NCBI GenBank assembly: GCA_020152595.1
Contig: JAIGNY010003061.1
Span: 124,001 to 188,000, forward strand
Length of the DNA stretch: 64,000 bases
Source: Chiridota heheva
Taxonomy: Eukaryota > Echinodermata > Holothuroidea > Apodida > Chiridotidae
Reading direction: 5' to 3'
The translations under genes and the position numbers were made by a program. Positions 12,765 through 22,800 of the stretch are shown here, piece by piece (within the stretch, counting starts at the first letter, position 1; each line of letters opens with the position of its first letter). The notes beneath the pieces were generated by a model. That model did not search any database. It worked only from the letters and a program-made list of their open reading frames with translations, and was not told where the DNA came from.

Positions 12765-13395
12765 TAAGTTGACTTTTGGTAAATAACAGTAGTTCACTCC
12801 ACTGCCAATTATTCTTGACTTAAAGGATATTTTAGGGGGTTCCCCATAATACCTTAAAGGAACACTAGACTGAAAAGTGAGAGCATTTTTTTAGGGGGTT
12901 CCCCAAAAATCAAATGCTTTTCTAGCATGCAACAGTATTGCAATTTTGTGATTAATATGAATATTCAAGTAAGCTTTGCCCTCATGTCGTCTGTAGGCTA
13001 CAGAGGCATGAAGTTTATCGATCTGTTGTGCATAATATATTTGTGAAATTTGCAAAAATGAGCATTCTCATTTTTCGGTTGGTGCTCCTAACTTGTTAAC
13101 TTATTGTCAAGATTCTGATATAGGGACTTGATAAGGATTTTGTCCAATGAAATCTTATACAAAAGAAGGAAATATTGTTGAAGAGACGACCAAGGAATAT
13201 ATATTCACATTACTTTTGCAAATTTACATATGTTGATTTTGCTCCAATAAATATTTTCAATTCCTTTGAGCCATGTAAAAAAAACTTCTTCTGGTATTCC
13301 AATTCTTAAGCATGTAATTGTCTCAATTTTGTGTAAATGGTGTGAGGTTTCGGTGATAGCTTTATCCTACATTGTGTTTTATCATTCTGTTGTTT
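12765..13395. other. No gene recognised; small duplicated phrase
   Basis: The phrase ttttagggggttcccca occurs twice (about 12829 and 12890), about 60 bases apart. The rest is non-coding. Confidence 0.4.
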
Positions 13396-13399
13396 TGTC

Positions 13400-14180
13400 A
13401 TAACACCATCGGCTTCAGAGGCCACCTCCCCCATCTTTCACCCAGGCAGTTCCAAGTTTTGAATTGGCCACACCCTCTCCAACCCTTACCCCCAAGAAGA
13501 GGGCGTCCCCCAAAGCAGATTCCTCTCTCCCACTCTCCTTAATTTGAGCATTAATGACATTGCGGACAACCTTGGCCCCTACATCAAATTTGCCCTCTTC
13601 GTGGACAACTTCACCATCTTGTACTCCTCCCCTAGCTTTCCTCTTGTGGAAAATATGCTCCAACTCAGCTTCAACTAGCTGTAAGATTGGTGGTGCAACA
13701 ATAACGATTTCAACTTCTCCAAAGACAAGACAGTCTGCATGTGCTTCTGTCATTTCAACAACCTCCGCCCCAACGCGAAGCTCGTGCTCAGTGGCAATTG
13801 CATCCCTATAGTTGAACACACTAAGTTCCTGGTTTTAACCCTAGACCCCAAGCTCTCCTACAAGCAACACATCACTATCCTGAAACAGAAATACTACAGC
13901 TTCCTTAACCTTCTCCGCCTCCTCTCCAACACCACTTGGGGTGCGAACCCCCATGCTTTCCTCAAAATCTTCAGGCTTACCATTCGTGCCAAGCTCAACT
14001 ATGGCAATATTGTCTACTGTGCCTCTCACAACTCTTACCTCAACCACATCAACACCATCCAAAATGAAGCCCTTGGGCTTTGTCTGGGTGCCTACAGGAC
14101 CTCCTCATCACCAGCTTTCACGTTGAAGCCAATGAACCCCCCTTTCTGCTAAGGACACCCCGTTCTCCCGTTCAATGTTG
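13400..14180 (+). pseudogene. LINE reverse-transcriptase fragment (I/Jockey-like non-LTR group)
   Basis: The C-rich stretch translates, with breaks, into the second half of a non-LTR reverse transcriptase. A 'LSPTLLNLSINDI' block (normally GxPQGSxLSPxLFN) is followed by 'FALFVDNFTILY', where FVDD is expected, so the second catalytic Asp is Asn here. Next come a 'FLVLTLDPKLSY' block, 'LNLLRLLS', 'AKLNYGNIVY' and 'NEALGLCLGAYRTS', a typical thumb series. In-frame stops and frame changes show it is dead, and both ends are missing. It lies in + orientation. Composition (C-rich coding strand) differs sharply from the AT-rich surroundings. The clade is inferred from motif layout only. Confidence 0.8.
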
Positions 14181-14640
14181 GTGGAAAATGTTGATAATTG
14201 CTTTACATGTCTCTGTATTTCCTAGTGAATATTTTGACAACATTAAAAGGGGGAGCGAGGGGGTTTTGTCCAAGATTATTTCGTGTAGATGCTTGCTTAT
14301 AGGGAGCAATTATTTGGGAGCTTTTTCTCTACTGCCATCAGGTTTGCAAGCTCTGATGTCAATTTTTTGATGTGCCCAAAAAGAGACAAAGTGAAAAGAA
14401 TTAGATCAAGTACGACTTTTAAGAAACCAAAATACTATGACAAGTAAACTTTGAAATCTCCTTCTTTAAATCGTAAGTAATAGCTGTACATGAAAATTTG
14501 AAATAACATGCAAACTTTGCGGTAAGTGTCTCAACATTTTTGTCCAAGATTGTAGCCCAGTGGTAGTGTGTTAGGCTTGTACCCCAACGGTACCAGTTTG
14601 ATTCTCACTCTGGGAACCATGCTGTGTTTTTGTTGAGCAA

Positions 14641-14992
14641 CAGGCTTGTAGGGCTGTTTCCCCTCCCCCTTGCAAAGGTTTGTGCCCCTTGTTTAACCTT
14701 CTCCACCCCTTCTCTCTCTACATTATTTTTCCACCCATACACCTCTATCGATCCCAACTTTCTTTCTTTTAGTTGCCGTGTTTCTCTCAATCTCCCCCTG
14801 TTTACTCTCCTTCCTACCTCTGGAATGATCTAACCTCTCAGGCACAATTTGACCCTTGCTGTTGTGGTGCTGTAAACTCTCATCAAACATCAAACAAAAA
14901 AAATATAACAAGGGTATATGGAGAATCTGCCCAAGGGCCTTCTTCAAGTATTGCCTGTGCCCCCTTTGAGATAAGTCCAGTTTATAGGCATG
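14641..14992 (+). mobile_element. MITE-like element inserted in the SINE
   Basis: It matches the simple copy at 49669-49845 on both sides of a further insert: 'tttgtgcccc' on the left and 'tataacaagggtatatggag' on the right. Its ends read caggcttgtagg and, reversed, catgcctataaac, close to the caggcccatagccag ends of the other copy. It has no coding capacity. Confidence 0.65.
14692..14896 (+). mobile_element. LINE family 1 3' tail nested in the MITE
   Basis: The segment carries the family 1 3' UTR words 'tcctacctctggaatgatct', 'ctctcaggcacaatttgacc' and a final catcaaacatcaaac. The simple MITE copy lacks this segment. It is heavily 5' truncated, as LINE insertions often are. Confidence 0.75.
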
Positions 14993-15202
14993 GAGCAAGA
15001 CATTTTATTTAATTTTAATCACTCCAGTCCATTCAGCTATGAAATGCATACCAGCTTGCTGGAGAGTTAGCCTGCTGTGGATTAGTGGGTGTCCCCTTCT
15101 TCAGAAAGAGGCAGATACTCACATCCTCTTGTATCAACAAAACTGAGATAAGCGCTGCCCCAAACAAGCTTTCAAAGGCTTAGCTTGATTCATAACTAGA
15201 GG

Positions 15203-15435
15203 TGCAGTGGTGAATGAGATATGCTCGTATGCGAAAGGTACCGGGTCCGACTCCTGTCATTGAGCAAGACACTTAACTCTACTTGCTCCAGTCCATGCAC
15301 CTGTAAAATAAGTACCAGCAGTGCTGGGCAGTTAGCCTGCGATAAACTATATCATTTATGCTCTCATCTGATTGCCCCATGGAAACCTGGGATAAGCACC
15401 GGCCCTATAGGCCTAATGGCTTGGATGGATTTATC
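15203..15435 (+). mobile_element. SINE family A copy
   Basis: It has an A-box-like start near 15207, B-box-like gggtccgactcc (15242-15253), then ttgagcaagacacttaact and 'ctacttgctccagtcc', and the tail 'aggcctaatggcttggatgg'. A LINE tail follows at 15474. Confidence 0.75.
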
Positions 15436-15473
15436 TTCTTTTTTGCACGTTCATTACATTTTTATCAGTTTAT

Positions 15474-15879
15474 CCTTATTGGCTCCCCCCAACCCCTCTG
15501 CAACAATTGCCATTGCACCCTCACAATCCATCACGTTCTCCTTGCTTGCCCCCTGTACAACCTTCCCAGAGCTTCCCTCGCTCCCCACAACTCAATTGCC
15601 GAGTTCTTCCATAAAAATCCTCCGGATAAAATTATCTCCTTCCTTCATCATGCTTCCCTCTACAACTATATTTAATTCTCCTCATCCACCCCTCTCTCTA
15701 CTTTGTTTTTGTTTCAACCATGTACCTCCTCTCTCTATCACAGCTTTCTGACTTTTTGTTCTTGAATTTTTCTCATTCTCCCCCTGTTTCCTTTCCTTCC
15801 TACCTCTAGAATGATCTGACCTCTTAGGCACAATTTGACCCTCGTTGTGGTGCCATTAAGCCCTCATCAAACAAACAAA
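15474..15879 (+). mobile_element. LINE family 1, 5'-truncated 3' end
   Basis: The frame from about 15474 encodes the C-terminus of the LINE protein with a zinc-binding CxxC..H..C pattern ([20 protein letters not shown]) and stops near 15675. The 3' UTR ends in aaacaaacaaa. A possible target duplication agtttat flanks it (15467-15473 and 15879-15885). The C-terminal CCHC after an RNase H-type region is common in I- and Jockey-group LINEs. Confidence 0.75.
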
Positions 15880-15889
15880 GTTTATACCT

Positions 15890-16330
15890 CTCTTGGACAT
15901 GTTGCCCTCAGCCCGTCTTTGTGCCGTAAATTTAAAACGAAACATGGACCTCAAATTTCACATCCATGACAGATGAAAATGATGTCTTGAATTTTGGTGA
16001 CTCAAAAGCATAAGTATTAGATATTTTCATAATTAAATTAGTTTTGAAATCTCTTACTTTTCCACATCCATAAATTTCTATTACACTCATGGAATATTAA
16101 CTCTCCATGTTGCTTTTAATTCTTTCAGTGTGAAGAAAGAAAACCTTGTTCATGCAACTTCTTATTTGGAGAATTGTTTCATTAAATGCTGCCTGCTGAG
16201 CAAGTTTTGTAATAAATGTGATAACTACAGCCCAAAAAAAATCAATAAAATCAATTTTAAGAAGCTCCATTTATCAAGGGTTTTAGAATATTTCTACGAT
16301 GCTTTTTTAGAAAAAAATGATTGTCTCGGG
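15890..16330. other. No gene recognised
   Basis: It contains a good-looking acceptor (tttaattctttcag ending at 16128) followed by a short open frame to about 16366. The frame has no matching family and no well-placed donor, so I do not call an exon. Confidence 0.35.
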
Positions 16331-16334
16331 CCTG

Positions 16335-16612
16335 AAAAGCTTTTATTGTTATTATCAATAACTTGAGGGAATTCTGTTCTTAGATTCTTTAGGAACTAAT
16401 GAAATGAAGACGATATTAGATTTAATCATCTTGAAATTGATGATTTTGAAGTATAAGTTATTGATTAACTTTCCTACAATAAGTTGGTGTTCCGCCCATG
16501 ACATTTGGTACAGTACATTAGGTTAATTGGCAAGTGTCAATCACAAGAAAGTATATTTTGTACTACATTTTGAGTGAATCAAAGGAAAACACAAGATAAG
16601 CATAATATAGTC
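16335..16612. repeat. Direct duplication, copy 1
   Basis: It runs from gaaaagcttttattgtt to acacaagataagca and matches 17250-17463 plus 17825-17890 closely, in the same orientation, about 0.9 kb apart. Shared words include 'ttgatgattttgaagtataa' and 'gttggtgttccgcccatgac'. Confidence 0.8.
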
Positions 16613-16984
16613 CAATGAGCAGAAACAGGCTTCTGGTGCCTATGTCCCACAAATCCAGTACCGTTGGGGTATAAGTTTGACGCGCCCATCTGCACTTGAA
16701 CCCTGTACTCTAAATAAAAGAAAGACATTCTTTTATGTTTTATAGAAATTGTCTTGGATCTGCCTTTATGACATCACATTTTACATTGCAAGGTCACTTT
16801 TCAACACACATCTTTAAAAATGCACTAACTCAATGGAAAAAGATATCAACATGATTTTTATACAAAATTGTTTCTTTAGTACTTATCTGGTTGTAGTCCT
16901 CTATCATATATGACTATGAAAATTAACAGGAATATTCCTTTTATACAGTTACCAAAGACATTAATATTTTAGCAAAGGATGGAT

Positions 16985-17240
16985 CAGCACCTGAGGAGAG
17001 TAGAAGGGTCCCCTTAAAGGAGGGGAAGGGGGACAAGATTACATTTCTAAAAATGTTCAAGATGCTGCTATAAAAATCTTGAATTTTCAGAAAGTACCCT
17101 TCACTTTTCGGAAATGCCCTTCAAATTTCAGGAAATGACCTTCATTTTTCGGAAAATGCCCTTTAATTTTCAGGAAATGCCCTTAAGTTTCAGTTAATAC
17201 CCTTCCAATTTTTGGGAAATTGATGCTACATTTGAAATGA
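16985..17240. repeat. Degenerate 25-30 bp repeat (ttttcggaaatgccctt)
   Basis: Six or so units of 'cttcatttttcggaaatgcc' type occur between 17085 and 17215, following a G-rich edge near 17020. It resembles the interiors of the MITEs at 27730 and 40305. Confidence 0.6.
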
Positions 17241-17249
17241 TTTGTCTCA

Positions 17250-17890
17250 AGCTAAAAAGCTTTTATTGTTTTTATCAATAACTTGAAGGAATTATGTTTC
17301 TAGATGTTTCTGTGGGAACTAATGATATGAAGACAATTTTAGATTTAATCTTTTCGGAATTGATGATTTTGAAGTATAAGTAATTGATTAATTTTCCTTG
17401 TAAGTTGGTGTTCCGCCCCTGACATTTGGTGTAGTACATCATGTTAATTGGCAAGTCTCAATCTGGCTCCCCTACCCTTTCTGCCTCACTTGTGATACTG
17501 ATTACTCCATCAAGCATATCTTCGTAACCTGTCCCTTATACCAGATCTCTTCTCTCCTCACTATCCTCACTCTCTGACCTTTTCGAAAACAATTCTTCTT
17601 CAAACATCACCAACTTATTCCCCCCCCCCTCCTTTCTACACCTAACCTTACTTAACGCTTTTTTTTTCTTCTCTGTTTCTGTTTTTCCCCCTTTTCTCTC
17701 TTACAAACCTTCCTTTCCTCATTATCCTAAATCTTACACCATAATTTATTAACACCCTCTCGGCACATTTGACTCTAACTGTCAAGGTGCCGTTAAACAT
17801 CAACAACCAAACCAAACCTCAATCACAAGAAAATATATTTTGTACTACATTTTGAGTGAATCAAAGGAAGACACAAGATAAGCAAAGCAA
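17250..17890. repeat. Direct duplication, copy 2, interrupted by a LINE
   Basis: Homology to copy 1 stops at 17463, resumes at 17825 and runs to about 17890. The interruption is exactly a LINE tail flanked by duplicated ctcaatc. Confidence 0.8.
17464..17817 (+). mobile_element. LINE family 2, 5'-truncated 3' end
   Basis: The segment encodes the remnant C-terminal zinc-binding region (TDYSIKHIFVTCPLY) and then a C-rich 3' UTR ending in gccgttaaacatcaacaacc. The 7-base target duplication ctcaatc is at 17457-17463 and 17818-17824. The uninterrupted sister copy at 16.5 kb supplies the empty site. Confidence 0.85.
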
Positions 17891-18038
17891 ACCACACTAG
17901 TAAAGCTTTCCCTGAGTTCCTCGTGTCCATGTATACAGAGCACAGTAAAAGCTTTTCTGTACTGAGATGAGTATACCTACCATATGGGATCTACTCACAC
18001 AGTTTGTGTACAGAGAAAGCTGGGAGTTCAATAGAAGT

Positions 18039-18130
18039 AACTTTAATCCCTTTATCCTAAACTTGAATCCCTTTATCCTTAACTTGAATCCCTTTATCCT
18101 TAACTTGAATCCCTTTATCCTTAACTTTAA
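18039..18130. repeat. 21-bp minisatellite, about 4 copies
   Basis: The unit is aatccctttatccttaacttg. Because 21 is a multiple of three it leaves a frame open (NPFILNL repeats) within 17967-18155. I treat that frame as a by-product. Confidence 0.85.
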
Positions 18131-18299
18131 TTACCTGTTTGCTCAAGAAGTATAATGACATGTACAGCTCTGCAAGACACAAAATAGATACTTCAAAAAC
18201 AGTTCCAGCTCACACAAAACACACAAAGTAGACTAATATAATTGATTTGTGTATTTTAGTCTTAAGTGGCAAGAAATAATACCCAAAGAAGTATGTCAG

Positions 18300-18390
18300 A
18301 TCATAATCATAATAACAATAATAAAAATAAAAATAATAACAATAATAATAATAATAACAATAACAATAATAATAATAGTAGTGATGATGA
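18300..18390. repeat. AAT/AAC microsatellite
   Basis: Interrupted aataataataacaataat runs end in a gatgatgatgatg run. Open frames over it on both strands are artefacts. Confidence 0.9.
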
Positions 18391-18847
18391 TGATGGGTGG
18401 TAATGGACAATGTTACAATTTGTTCTTAAAAGTGTATTTAAAGTTATCGCACAACATTCATCCTTAGCTAAAAAGCAGGATTTGATCAAGGAGTTTAATT
18501 AGGTGACATTGATGAGATGGTGGTAGCAGAGTGGTGGGGATTGAAAAACTTAAGGCAGTGAGTAAAAAGAAATGACAGAGAGAAGGTTACATGAGAGAAG
18601 GAGGAATGTTGTGAGATAACTTGAAATAGATTTTTGAGAAGAAATTATAACATTGTCCTGCATGCTTACTGGAGATCTTTTTGTATACAGCAGACTTTAT
18701 TACATCTGATATTTGGGGGCATGTTAGACTACTTTTGTGATATGGTTTCAGTGGAGAAAAGTATGGCTGAATCTTTGGCCTTGTATGTTAACTTGGAGTC
18801 TCTGAACAGATGTGCCAAACAGATCTTGAACCGATCTTGATCCAGTT

Positions 18848-18960
18848 GTGGTTATTATTATTATTATTATTATTTAATATTGCACATATTTATATAGCGC
18901 CTCTCCTGTGGATCGAGGCTCTTTGCAATAAAATTGATAATACATAGAAAAAATTCTTAA
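18848..18960. repeat. ATT microsatellite plus 'tatatagcgc' repeat
   Basis: A (att)n run is followed by tatttatatagcgcctctcc and aggctctttgcaat, a widespread invertebrate repeat signature. Similar words occur at 6898, 30910 and 55985. Confidence 0.6.
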
Positions 18961-19129
18961 TATACAATATCAAAAAGTAAAAGAATTGCAGTTGTCACTT
19001 GGACTAAAAATACACAAATCATTTACATTAGTCTACTTTGTTTGTTTTGTGTGATCTGGAACTGTTTTTGAAGTATCTATTTTGTGTCTTGAAAAGCTGT
19101 ACATGTCATTATATTTCTTGAGCAAAGCA

Positions 19130-19831
19130 TTAAATGAAGGGTAAAGCAGTTCTTAATGGTGTGTTGCCACGGATTAGGATTAGTCATATAATCTAGGACA
19201 TCGGCTTGAGGGATGCATAGTGCACAGCTGAGTGCACCCACCGATATCAATCAGCAATTTTGTAAAGTTGTATTCGTCATAAATGACGCTCGGGGCGCTT
19301 TGCACAAAAAAACAAGCAGAACAGTTCAATGTTATTAAAAGAGTTCAGGTACAAAAATGTCAGATAATACAGCTCCTATCCTTAATCTGTTATTCGAGTA
19401 ATTATAGATTTGAAGTTGTTCATTTATGTGTTGAAACTACAAATATCCCGATGGATGAAAATGTACAATTTATTAACAAATTTGTGACAGTTCTAATTTT
19501 AAATAATATTAAAGGAGCACTTTCATTATCAAACACCATTTCATTTACATTGGTGTCACTGATTGAACATGGTCAGCTGTTACCTTTTGACCAATCAAAT
19601 TCTTGTATTCGTACCACATATAGATGAATAATATTCAACAAATGTTGAATAATGATTTTCAGATGTGACGTCAGGACATGCTCATGAATGTGCAATGAAT
19701 GTTTTACTGCACATTAACACAATTTTCCCGGCTGTTAAGTTGAGGAGTTTAAGAGATTATTGATGATTGATGAAATCTTCACAAGTGTTCTGTTTTGCAG
19801 AACTCATGCTTCTTTTCTTTCATTCCTTTAG
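19130..19831. other. Sequence upstream of the first recognised TMEM63 exon
   Basis: No exon is supportable. The open frame at 19283-19627 has no recognisable similarity. The acceptor for the exon at 19832 (ttctttcattcctttag) closes the stretch. Confidence 0.4.
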
Positions 19832-19869
19832 GGTTTCTGTGATTGGGTTCCAGCCATCTTCAGGATAAG
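19832..19869 (+). CDS. Tmem63: TMEM63 exon 1 of the recognised set
   Basis: 38 bases, residues 1-13, reading [12 protein letters not shown] and then a split Ser. The segment corresponds to GFCSWLTAIFRI of human TMEM63B, in the cytosolic link between helices 0 and 1. It starts in phase 0 and leaves in phase 2 at AG|gtgagc. An exon before it must exist, because there is no in-frame ATG here. Confidence 0.85.
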
Positions 19870-22800
19870 GTGAGCAATATTTAGTCAGTCTGAATACTTT
19901 TCTTTTGTTCCTTTAAGTTCTATTTTTACTTAATGTAGAACACAGTTTTAAGGTTTAGGGCAAATCTAGAGAAGATTATTGTCGTACAAAGAGAACTTTA
20001 CATTCTGTCTATAAATTCTTTAAATTTACAAAAACCTTCTGGAATTTTCAAAGGTAATGCCAATCAATATGGCCATTTTTCCTGAAGAAAACAAACCTGA
20101 GATGTGGATGTAATCACCCCGAGATCCTTAACTGATTATTTATACAATTGTTTTAATATTCAACATTTAATATGATCGCCTTACGATTGTGAAATTTTAT
20201 TAGTCTTAGAGTCGGATTACTTTTTCAAGGCTTTCAAGGCTTACATCATCAACTTCCTCTGCAACAACAACCTCTTCCACCACATATAATCTCCTCCCCC
20301 TTCTACACCTAGCCTTACACACCCATTTCTTTTCACCTAAATATTTCTCCTACAATCAGCCTTTCCCCTTTATCTCCTTATATACCTTCCATTTCACTAT
20401 CCTTACTCTTTCACCATTATTTATTAACACCCTCTTGGCTCATTTGACTCTGACTGTCGCAGTGCCGTTAAACATCAACAAACCAAACCAAACCAAGGCT
20501 TTAAGGCAGAAGAACAATTCTTATGTTTGTATTAACTTTCAAATTAACTTTGTATTCAAATCAAGATAGTCGTACATCTGAAAATGAAAAGAAGATTAGC
20601 TGTAAGATAGATTTGCATAATGTCTTGAATGATATGCCCTGAAGATCGTTTAAGCTGTGGTATTTAAAATTTGCAGGTGCTTTTGGCTGACATTGTTTGT
20701 TCTGAAGATGAGTGTAAGCTTCAAGGTGTACTTTATAGTGGACATCACACTTATATTTACATCTGCCCCTAGGTTTGAAAGTATTAGGGTAGAGGATAAG
20801 ATACTGTTGTATGTTTCTTTGCATTGCTAATTGCAAAAATGAATGCTTGTAGATAGTTTTTCATGGTTAGTTGTGCGAGATAACTGATAAATACATTTGA
20901 TTGAAAATTGTTTTGTGATGCATCACAATCATCATGATTCATTATCTTTTATTCACAGTGATGAGGACATCAGAAGGAAGTCTGGGTCAGATGCAGTCCA
21001 GTATCTACAGTTCCAGCGATACCTCATATTGCTCGTGCTTTGTTTCACTTTAATATCACTGTGCATCATTTTACCGATAAACATGTCAGGCACTCAGGAA
21101 ACAGGGTCAAATAACTTTGGGAAGACAACTATCACAAATTTACCTTCCAGGTAAATATATGTTTCGTTTTGAGATGTTTCTTGGAAATGCAAAGTAATAT
21201 GTTATAAGAGTTTTGTGAATCAATGACAGGGCCGCAATTTTTATTTCGAAAGAAAATGTATTGATTTTTAAAAATTATATGGAAAAGTGGTGGGACATGT
21301 CCCCTGCCCCCTCACAGGGAATTATGACCCTGATCAAAGACAAGGTAAAGCAGAGTAGGTCAAAGATCTGAAACACATGCAAATTGCTCCATGTATCATT
21401 CAAATTCTAAGAAACTGCTTATAATCTGTGTTCTATATTTAGATGTCTCTTATGTCGCCTGTCAATTATTTGTACAGTAATCAAAGCAGGCACCTGGGGG
21501 AAAACTGGACTACTTCCCTTGAAATAATAAATGCAAAATTATGTTTTTTAAGAGTAAGTATTAAAAGAAATGCTTGGTTAAATTGTTTTTGGTTGTTTTA
21601 TTTGGAAAATGAATTGCCACATTGATTTAAGTAGTATATGCCCCATCCAATTCAAAAGACTAGACATAAGTGAATATGTCTATGGATATGGCCAAAGTTT
21701 TGCTTTGTAGATCAGGAAAGGTATTTCTGGCTATTAGTTGTTCAATTTGTTCTGTTTTCTTTTTATTAAAATCAAAGGATTTTGGAGATTATAAAACCAT
21801 GAGGGTGACACATACTGCATTGTAATTTTAATCACTCGTGCGTTTGATCTTTTCGAAGATTTTTTTGATGCCATAAAGTTGGCAGTTATCATGAGAAAAC
21901 ATATGTAAAGTTAATAATCATTAATATGTAATTCATTGCTTTGTTTCTTTGTAAAATGAGAGGGGCTGCAAAAGAAACATTGATTTGTATCTTTAAAAAA
22001 AAAGGGGGGTATTTTTAAGGGATTACCAAATCTTACATCCCTTTATACCATATTTGACATATTAAACCCGGGGCTTGTGAAAATAGAATTGCACCGTGAT
22101 TTAGGCCCAAAGTTTCTTCCTAATAAGTGCCCATACTTTAGGGCCGCATACAATGTGATAATGGAACTGCATTGTGTAAACTGGTTCTATACTAGCCCCA
22201 CAATAAACCACCACAAGAACATCGTTGTGAGCGTGAGGGAAACAAAATAAGCAAATAACGTAACAAAATTTATTTTTAAGTTTTCAAATTAATAAAAAAT
22301 ATGTTATTAATCAAAATATGTTGGGGGGGGGGTGCTTATTAGAGCAGGGGCGCTTATTAGAGCAGGGGTGCTTATTAGAATAGGGGGGATTATTAGAGCA
22401 GGGGGTTCTTATTAGGGCAGGGACCCTTATTAGAGCAGGGGGCGCTTATTAAAGCAGGGGTGCTTATTAGAGCAGGGGGCACTTGTTAGAGCAGGGGCGC
22501 TTATTAGAGCAGGGGTGCTTATTAGAGCAGGGGCGCTTAGTAGAGCAGGGGCGCTTAGTAGAGCAGGGGGCACTTATTGCGTCGAATACAGTACTTTTGA
22601 AATACCAATAATAGTCCTGCTTTCCCTTTATTTAAATTAGTAACGTCCAAGATGCAAGGAAGATGGGTTATTTTGACAAATACGTATAAACAACAAATGT
22701 GTTTTTTCACACAGTAATGTACCACACATTAGTTTCACTCACATTATCACTATGTCACAAAATTGTATGAACAATTGCAACTCCCATAATCCACCATGAT

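Larger units (their letters stand above)
14555..15180 (+). mobile_element. tRNA-derived SINE (family A) split by a nested insertion
   Basis: The SINE head (tagcccagtggtagtgtg and a B-box-like gtttgattctc) occupies about 14555-14640. The body resumes at 14993 with gagcaagacatttta, 'ccagtccattcagctatgaaatg' and 'ttagcctgctgtgga'. The hexamer gagcaa occurs on both sides of the insert (14635-14640 and 14993-14998), as expected of a target-site duplication. Intact relatives are at 33795-34310 and 51735-52045. Confidence 0.7.
18138..19127. mobile_element. Element-like unit with about 130-bp inverted arms
   Basis: The sequence 18138-18272 and the reverse complement of 18985-19127 match with few differences (shared word ctgtttttgaagtatctatt). 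About 0.7 kb lies between. The inside holds an ATT-type microsatellite (18300-18390), a small open frame (18634-18840) and a 'tatttatatagcgcctctcc' repeat. A palindromic DNA transposon derivative is likely. No transposase was seen. Confidence 0.6.

Noticed and set aside
16130-16366. Possible exon after an acceptor-like tctttcag
   Set aside because: Residues do not resemble TMEM63 or another family, and no strong donor follows.
18249-18489. Ile-, Leu- and Tyr-rich open frames
   Set aside because: They are translations of the AAT/AAC microsatellite.
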